Source: Nissabacter sp. SGAir0207
GTDB taxonomy: Bacteria > Pseudomonadota > Gammaproteobacteria > Enterobacterales > Enterobacteriaceae
DNA length: 64,000 bases
Direction of reading: 5' to 3'
NCBI RefSeq assembly: GCF_005491205.1
Contig: NZ_CP028035.1
Coordinates: 620,001-684,000, forward strand
In this document: in pieces, positions 58,871 through 64,000 of the stretch
How positions within the stretch are numbered: the first letter of the stretch is position 1
How the letters are laid out: each line of letters opens with the position of its first letter
Notes under the pieces: model-generated
Database searches by the model: none
Seen by the model: the letters and a program-made list of their open reading frames with translations, nothing else
What the model was told of the DNA's origin: nothing
Translations under genes and position numbers: made by a program

Positions 58871-59906
58871 CATCAACTCACACCTGCCGAAGAGCGTCCC
58901 GGCCCGCCGCGTCGGGCCACACGGCCTGCGCCGCCTGCTGCCGCGCCACAACGAGGGCTACCTCGCGTGGGTGGTGCTGGTGGTGATGGTCACCTTCTCG
59001 CTGCTCAGTGACCAGTTCCTCACCGTGCAGAACCTGCTCGACCTGACCGAGAGCTATGCGGTCAGCGGCATCTTTGCCCTCGGGCTGTTCGTGGTGCTGG
59101 TGACCGGCGGCATCGACATCTCCTTCGCCGCCGTCGCCTCGGTGGTGCAGTACCTGATCGCCTCGCTGTTCCTGCATCTGGGGCTGACCAGCCCGGTGCT
59201 TAGCATCGCGCTCGGCATCGGCGCGGGGATGCTGCTCGGCATGTTCAACGCCCTGCTGATCTACGGCCTGCGCATCGTCTCGATCATCGTCACCATCAGT
59301 ATGCAGGCGCTGCTGTTCGGCATGCTGATGTGGCTGACCAACGGCCGCAGCCTGTATGACCTGCCGGAGTGGTGGACGCTGCCGCGCAGCGTGCTGCCGT
59401 TCAGCCTCGGCGACCAAAGCTACCAGATCGGCCTGCCGCTGGTGGTGATGCTGGCGGTGGCGCTGCTCACCTGGCTGCTGCTCAACCGCACCCACCTGGG
59501 CCGCCAGCTATTCGCGATGGGCGGCGATCAGGAGTCAGCGCGCCGCATCGGCATCCGCGTCGGGCTGCTGCACCTGTTCGCCTATGGCTACCTCGGCGCG
59601 ATGGCGGCGGTCGGCGGGCTGGTGCAGGTCTACCGCGTCGGCGAGGTGGTGCCTAACGCACTGGTCGGCGGCGAGCTGGACGTGCTGGCGGCGGCGGTGC
59701 TGGGCGGGGCCAGCCTCAACGGCGGCAAGGGGAGCGTGGTGGGCACCCTGATGGGGGTGTTCCTGATCGGCATGTTGAAGAACGGCCTGAACCTGATCGG
59801 CGTCTCCAACTACTTCATGAATGTGGTGATTGGCGTGGTGATTGTCGCCGCCATCACCGTCACCCACTACAAAAAACGCAAAGAGACGGACGTCGGCTTC
59901 GTCTGA
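58863..59906 (+). CDS. Sugar ABC transporter permease 1
   Basis: 347 residues, about nine hydrophobic segments, BPD_transp_2 family (RbsC/LsrC-like). Recognisable VTGGIDISFAAVASV near the middle of the first half and the cytoplasmic coupling end GGASLNGGKGSVVGTLMG. Overlaps both neighbours (8 bp with the ATPase gene; TGATG with the next frame). Confidence 0.92.
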   Translation: MLDINSHLPKSVPARRVGPHGLRRLLPRHNEGYLAWVVLVVMVTFSLLSDQFLTVQNLLDLTESYAVSGIFALGLFVVLVTGGIDISFAAVASVVQYLIASLFLHLGLTSPVLSIALGIGAGMLLGMFNALLIYGLRIVSIIVTISMQALLFGMLMWLTNGRSLYDLPEWWTLPRSVLPFSLGDQSYQIGLPLVVMLAVALLTWLLLNRTHLGRQLFAMGGDQESARRIGIRVGLLHLFAYGYLGAMAAVGGLVQVYRVGEVVPNALVGGELDVLAAAVLGGASLNGGKGSVVGTLMGVFLIGMLKNGLNLIGVSNYFMNVVIGVVIVAAITVTHYKKRKETDVGFV

Positions 59907-59926
59907 TGGCCAGCGCGGGAGAGCTT

Positions 59927-60955
59927 ATGTTTACGCGGATCAAAAAAGTGGATAGCACCACCCAGGGGCTGCTGCTGTTGCTGGTACTGGTGGTGGTGGG
60001 CTTCAGCGTGGCGCTGCCGGGGCGCTTCTTCAACGGCGGCACCTTTATGAGCATCGCCTTCCAGCTGCCGGAGCTGGGGCTGCTGACGCTGGCAATGTTT
60101 ATCCCGATCCTTAGCGGCGGCCTGAACCTGGCGATCATCGCCACCGCCAACCTCACCAGCCTGCTGATGGCCTGGGTGTTCCTCACCTGGATGCCACCGG
60201 AGGCCGCGCTGGCGCTGCAGGCGCTGTGGCTGGCGGTGGCTCTGGTGGGCGCGATGCTGCTGGCGATGGTGATTGGCCTGTTCACCGGCGCGCTGGTGGC
60301 CTACGTCGGCGCGCACCCGATTCTGGTGACGCTGGCGACCATGACCATCGTCAACGGCCTCGGCATCTACCTGACGCGCGGTGCGGCCCTGAGCGGGATG
60401 CCGGAGATTGTGCGCTACATCGGCGCGGAGACGCTGCTCGGCGTGCCGGTGCCGCTGATCCTGTTTCTGGTGACGGCGCTGCTGCTGGCGCTGTTTTTGG
60501 AGAAGACCCGCCTCGGCAAGACCATCTACATGAGCGGCAGCAACATCAACGCCACCCACTTCAGCGGCGTGAACACCCACCGCGTGCTGATGGCGATCTA
60601 CATGATCTCCAGCCTGCTGTGCGTGATCGCCGGGCTGGTGATGATGGCGCGCTTCAACTCGGCGCGCATGGGCTACGGCGACTCCTATCTGTTGCTGACC
60701 GTGCTGGCGATCATCCTCGGCGGCACCGACCCGTTCGGCGGCTTTGGCCGCGTCAGCGGCGTGGTGCTGGCGCTGGTGGTGCTCCAGGTGATTGCCACCG
60801 GCCTCAATTTGCTCAACGTCAGCCCGCACTTCAGCCTGGCGATGTGGGGCGCGGTACTGATTCTGGTGCTGGCTGGCAAGTTCTTCCGCCAGCGTTACCA
60901 GCAGCGGCGTGCGGCGCGGCTCAGCGCCCTGCGCGCCCGGCAGGCACGCCCCTGA
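59927..60955 (+). CDS. Sugar ABC transporter permease 2
   Basis: 342 residues from MFTRIKKV (ATG 59927, preceded by GGGAG); an ATG at 59906 overlapping the previous stop would add seven residues. BPD_transp_2 family with SGGLNLAIIATANLTSLL and GGTDPFGGFGRVSGVVLA. Diverged from permease 1, so the channel is probably a heterodimer as in Lsr, YtfT-YjfF or rhizobial RhaPQ systems. Confidence 0.9.
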   Translation: MFTRIKKVDSTTQGLLLLLVLVVVGFSVALPGRFFNGGTFMSIAFQLPELGLLTLAMFIPILSGGLNLAIIATANLTSLLMAWVFLTWMPPEAALALQALWLAVALVGAMLLAMVIGLFTGALVAYVGAHPILVTLATMTIVNGLGIYLTRGAALSGMPEIVRYIGAETLLGVPVPLILFLVTALLLALFLEKTRLGKTIYMSGSNINATHFSGVNTHRVLMAIYMISSLLCVIAGLVMMARFNSARMGYGDSYLLLTVLAIILGGTDPFGGFGRVSGVVLALVVLQVIATGLNLLNVSPHFSLAMWGAVLILVLAGKFFRQRYQQRRAARLSALRARQARP

Positions 60956-60988
60956 TTCTTTTTTCCCCTTAACCTCAGGATACGGACC

Positions 60989-61660
60989 ATGGACTACAAA
61001 ATTTCGCCCTCGCTGATGTGCATGAACCTGATGGAGATCCGCCAGCAGCTGGCGGTGCTCAATCGCCGCGCCGACATGCTGCACATCGACATCATGGATG
61101 GGCACTTTGTGAAAAACATCACCCTGTCGCCCTTCTTTATTGAGCAGATCCGCCCGCACACGCCGCTGGTGCTGGACGTGCACCTGATGGTGGAGCACCC
61201 GACCGACTTTATCGTGCCGATTGCCGAGGCCGGGGCGGACTTCATCTGCCCGCACGCCGAAACCATCAACCGCGACGCCTTCCGCGTGATCAACCAGATC
61301 CGCTCGCTTGGCAAAAAGGTGGGCGTGGTGCTCAACCCGGCGACGCCGGTGGAGTACATCCGCCACTACATCCACCTGCTGGACAAGATCACCGTGATGA
61401 CGGTCGATCCCGGCTACGCTGGCCAGCCCTTCATCCCAGAGATGCTCGGCAAGATCCGCCAGTTGCGCGACCTGAAGCGCGAGCAGGGCCACCGCTACCT
61501 GATAGAGATTGATGGCTCCTGCAACAGCCGTACCTACCACGACCTGATGGGCGCGGGCGCGGAAGTGCTGATTGTCGGCACCTCCGGGCTGTTCAATCTG
61601 GACAGTGATTTGGATGCGGCGTGGGAAAAGATGCTCGATCAGATGCGCCAGGCGGCGTAA
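60989..61660 (+). CDS. alsE: Allulose-6-phosphate 3-epimerase-like protein
   Basis: 223 residues, ribulose-phosphate 3-epimerase fold. Metal and substrate residues: SPSLMCMNL, LHIDIMDGHFV (His32, Asp34), DVHLMVEHP, VDPGYAGQPFIP, and IDGSCN with the catalytic Asp. The MCM start and GSCN end resemble E. coli AlsE rather than Rpe, suggesting D-allulose-6-phosphate to fructose-6-phosphate. Other 3-epimerisations are possible. Confidence 0.75.
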   Translation: MDYKISPSLMCMNLMEIRQQLAVLNRRADMLHIDIMDGHFVKNITLSPFFIEQIRPHTPLVLDVHLMVEHPTDFIVPIAEAGADFICPHAETINRDAFRVINQIRSLGKKVGVVLNPATPVEYIRHYIHLLDKITVMTVDPGYAGQPFIPEMLGKIRQLRDLKREQGHRYLIEIDGSCNSRTYHDLMGAGAEVLIVGTSGLFNLDSDLDAAWEKMLDQMRQAA

Positions 61661-61674
61661 ACGCGGAGAGGCGT

Positions 61675-62583
61675 ATGCAGCAATTTCTTGGGGTCGATAT
61701 CGGCGGCACACACACCCGCCTGATGGTAATGGATGAGCAGCAACGCTTTAGCGGCTACCGCAAAGTGCCGACCGCCAGCTGGGCGCGGCAGGCCGATCCA
61801 TTGCAGGGGCTGACAGAGCTGATCGCCGCCGCGCGGCCAGACGGGCCGCTGGCGCGGGTGATGCTCGGGCTGCCCGGCATTCTGTCACGCGACCGGCGGC
61901 AGGTGCTCTCGCTGCCCTTCATCCCGGCGCTGGACAACCAGCCGGTGGCGGCGCGCCTCAGCCAGGCGCTGGGGGTGGAGGTGGCGATGGACAAGGACGT
62001 CAACCACCTGATGTGGTGGGACTTAACCCGCCTGCCGCAGCTGCCGCGCGTGGCGGTCGGGGTCTACCTCGGCACCGGCATGGGCAACAGCCTGTGGCTG
62101 GAGGGGGCGTTCTACCACGGCGCGCACGGGGCCGCTGGCGAACTGGGCCACATGCCGTGGCCGGGCGAGACCACCGCCTGCCGCTGCGGCAACATTGGCT
62201 GCGTGGAGAGCGTCACCGCTGGCCACTGGCTGGCGGACTGGGCCACCGCCCACGCCGCGCAGACGCCGATTGGCGAGCTGTTTCTGCACCACGCGGCGCA
62301 CCCGGATTTGCAGGCGTTCATCACCCGGCTGGCGCAGGCGATTGCCGCCGAGATGAACATCCTCGACCCGGAGCATCTGGTGCTGGGCGGCGGGGTGCTG
62401 GCGATGCCCGGCTTCCCGCAGGCGGCGCTGATTGCGCAGATCCGTCGCCATCTGCGCGCGCCACAGCCGGCCGGCGGGCTGGCGATCACCCTGAGCGACG
62501 TCACTGACGAGACCGGCTGCCGTGGTGCCTGTCTGGCCGCCGCGCGTGACCTTTCCTTTGCCGGCAGCAGGAGGCAGGCATGA
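61675..62583 (+). CDS. ROK-family sugar kinase (AlsK-like)
   Basis: 302 residues from MQQFLGVDIGGTHTR; an in-frame codon at 61621 inside the previous gene was rejected. ATP motif DIGGTHTR at 8-15; catalytic Asp near 108 (MDKDVN); AGELGHMP with His159 and zinc ligands Cys169, Cys171, Cys176. Resembles D-allose kinase AlsK in YLGTGMG and the zinc block. Its stop overlaps the next start (ATGA). Confidence 0.82.
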   Translation: MQQFLGVDIGGTHTRLMVMDEQQRFSGYRKVPTASWARQADPLQGLTELIAAARPDGPLARVMLGLPGILSRDRRQVLSLPFIPALDNQPVAARLSQALGVEVAMDKDVNHLMWWDLTRLPQLPRVAVGVYLGTGMGNSLWLEGAFYHGAHGAAGELGHMPWPGETTACRCGNIGCVESVTAGHWLADWATAHAAQTPIGELFLHHAAHPDLQAFITRLAQAIAAEMNILDPEHLVLGGGVLAMPGFPQAALIAQIRRHLRAPQPAGGLAITLSDVTDETGCRGACLAAARDLSFAGSRRQA

Positions 62584-63503
62584 GCAATAAAGTGTGTGTG
62601 TTTGGATCGTTCAACCTGGACATCGTCGCGGGCATGGCGCGCTTCCCCCAGCCGGGCGAGTCGCTGATTGCGCGCAACAGCATGATGGGCGCGGGCGGCA
62701 AGGGGGCCAACCAAGCGATTGCCGCGCTGCGCGCCGGTGCGCGCGTCCACTACATCGGCAAGGTGGGGCGGGATGATTTCGGCCAGTTCGCCCGCCGCCA
62801 CCTCGACAGCGCCGGTTTTGATGCCGTGACGCTGTTCACCACCGGCGAGCGGCCGACCGGCAACGCGCTGATCTACGTGGCGGGGGAGGATGCGGAGAAC
62901 ATGATCGCAGTAGACCCCGGCGCGAACCTGACGGTCAGCGAGCAGGAGATTGATCAGTGCCGCCCGGCGATTGCCGCGGCCGACATCCTGCTGACCCAAT
63001 TGGAGAACAACTTGCCAGCGGTGGAGCGCGCCATCGCGCTGGCGCGTGAGGCGGGCACCTCGGTGATCCTCAACCCGGCGCCGTTCCAGCCGGTGCCGGA
63101 CGCGCTGCTGCAACAGGTTGACCTACTGACGCCCAACGCCACCGAGTGCTCGCTGCTCAGCGGCGTGACGGTGACGGACGTGGCCTCGGCGCGTGAGGCG
63201 GCGGCGGTGCTGCACCGCAAGGGGATTGCGCGGCTGATCGTCACCCTCGGCACCCAGGGGGCGCTGCTGTCGCTGGAGGGGGAGACCACGCTGGTGCCAG
63301 CCTGCCGCGCCACGCCGGTCGATACCACCGGCGCGGGCGATGCCTTCAACGGCGCGCTGGCGGCGCAACTGGCGGCCGGCAGTGGGCTGGCGCAGGCGGT
63401 GCGGTTTGCCACCGCCTATGCGGCGGTGTGCGTCGAGCGGCCGGGGGCGGCGGCCTCCATGCCGAGCCACGCAGAGGCGCTGGCGCGACTGCAGGCGGGG
63501 TAG
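62580..63503 (+). CDS. Ribokinase-family (PfkB) carbohydrate kinase
   Basis: 307 residues. GAGGKGANQA at 37-46 (first PfkB signature) and DTTGAGDAFNGAL with catalytic Asp254. Overall closest to ribokinase RbsK. Translationally coupled to the ROK kinase, so it belongs to the same pathway. Substrate may be ribose or another ketose/pentose; not decided. Confidence 0.82.
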   Translation: MSNKVCVFGSFNLDIVAGMARFPQPGESLIARNSMMGAGGKGANQAIAALRAGARVHYIGKVGRDDFGQFARRHLDSAGFDAVTLFTTGERPTGNALIYVAGEDAENMIAVDPGANLTVSEQEIDQCRPAIAAADILLTQLENNLPAVERAIALAREAGTSVILNPAPFQPVPDALLQQVDLLTPNATECSLLSGVTVTDVASAREAAAVLHRKGIARLIVTLGTQGALLSLEGETTLVPACRATPVDTTGAGDAFNGALAAQLAAGSGLAQAVRFATAYAAVCVERPGAAASMPSHAEALARLQAG

Positions 63504-63507
63504 GGGG

Positions 63508-64000
63508 TTACTTCAGCCAGCCCTGACGCTGGGCGTCTTGCAGGTGGCCTTCCAAATGCCGCCACAGCTCCGGGTGGATCTCGCCGATGAAGGCGTTGCG
63601 GCTCAGCACCTGCTCCAGCCGGATGCCATTCTCCACCCAGCTCTGCCCTTGGTTATTGAGGTTCATCAGCACCGGCAGGACGCGGTCGATTACTAGCGCG
63701 AAGCGCGCCTCCGGCGTTTCGCCCGCCTCATACTCCTGCCACAGGCCGAGGAAGCGCTCGCGCTGCGGCGACGGCAGCAGGCCAAACAGCCGCTGTGCGG
63801 CAGCCTGCTCCTGTTCCTGTACCGCGGCGCGGCCCGCCAGGTCATACACCAGCACGTCGCCCGCGTCGATCTCCACGATGTCATGCAGCAGCGCCATCTG
63901 GATCACCTTCTGCACGTCCAGCCCCTCGTCGGCGTAGGGAGCCAGCGTCATCGCCGCCACCGCAAAGTGCCAGCTATGTTCGGCGGAGTTCTCCTGCCGG
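63508..64000 (-). CDS. HD-domain hydrolase (5' end beyond window)
   Basis: Frame is open to the window end; the visible part begins RQENSAEHSWHFAVAAM and continues with ALLHDIVEIDAGD, the HD metal-binding pair. Resembles the YfbR/HDDC2 group of 5'-nucleotidase-like HD proteins. About 163 residues are visible; the N-terminus, probably about 30 residues, is missing. Converges with the kinase gene 4 bp away, with no terminator seen. Confidence 0.8.
   Translation of the reverse strand, partial: RQENSAEHSWHFAVAAMTLAPYADEGLDVQKVIQMALLHDIVEIDAGDVLVYDLAGRAAVQEQEQAAAQRLFGLLPSPQRERFLGLWQEYEAGETPEARFALVIDRVLPVLMNLNNQGQSWVENGIRLEQVLSRNAFIGEIHPELWRHLEGHLQDAQRQGWLK

Noticed and set aside
59867..61711. 614-codon minus-strand frame across permease 2 and the epimerase gene
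   Set aside because: His/Gln/Ala-rich shadow spanning two well-supported genes and their intergenic gap.
55403..62583. LsrACDB-type autoinducer-2 uptake system
   Set aside because: The transporter resembles Lsr in having two permeases, but LsrK, LsrF and LsrG are absent and the enzymes are AlsE-, ROK- and ribokinase-like.
54940..63503. Recently acquired genomic island
   Set aside because: Coding GC and codon use look like the rest of the window, and there is no integrase, tRNA, direct flanking repeat or transposon. Only the 500-bp intergenic part is AT-richer.

Overview
The window is 64 kb of a GC-rich (about 60% or more by eye) chromosome from a member of the Enterobacterales. Gene content and order follow the Escherichia coli 64-66 min region from speC to gcvP almost gene for gene. 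Departures from the E. coli order include proC sitting between yggT and yggS, as I recall for Serratia/Yersinia-type genomes, so a Yersiniaceae-like host is plausible; genus is not decided. There are no tRNA or rRNA genes, insertion sequences, prophage genes or CRISPR arrays. Coding density is high and most converging operons are separated by clear intrinsic terminators.

Layout: 1-5.2 kb holds the 3' part of speC, the mutY-yggX-mltC operon (minus) and trmB-yggL (plus). 5.2-10.3 kb is a nirB-nirD-nirC-cysG operon for assimilatory or detoxifying nitrite reduction and siroheme synthesis. Its promoter has a perfect FNR box and a NarL/NarP-type site 28 bp apart, as in E. coli nirB. 10.6-21.8 kb has glsB, yggN, the yggS-proC-yggT-yggU-rdgB-hemW operon, an orphan PilT-like ATPase (yggR), and rsmE-gshB-yqgE-ruvX, endA and sprT. 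21.9-29.6 kb has galP with two GalR-like operators, metK with MetJ-like boxes, and the agmatine route to putrescine (speA, speB) with an unusually long speA leader, then loiP. Together with speC, both putrescine routes are present.

29.8-41.9 kb is central carbon metabolism and neighbours: tktA, epd-pgk-fbaA (CRP and Cra sites upstream), mscS, argO, yggE, argP, rpiA, serA. 42-47.8 kb has fau with 6S RNA (ssrS), zapA, and ygfB-pepP-ubiH-ubiI. 48.2-52.7 kb is the glycine cleavage operon gcvTHP with a PurR-like operator, followed by ygfF and a glycerate kinase (garK).

The accessory part is 54.9-63.5 kb: a DeoR-family regulator followed by a sugar ABC importer (binding protein, double-domain ATPase, two permeases), an allulose-6-phosphate 3-epimerase-like enzyme, a ROK kinase and a ribokinase-family kinase. 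The genes are tightly packed or overlapping. Upstream are a CRP-like site, repeated ACGGTCA operator-like motifs, and a 15-bp tandem repeat in front of the binding-protein gene. The genes predict uptake, phosphorylation and epimerisation of a rare ketose or related sugar into fructose-6-phosphate or pentose phosphates. The exact substrate cannot be read from sequence. This is the best candidate for an undescribed system in the window. The window ends inside an HD-domain hydrolase gene.
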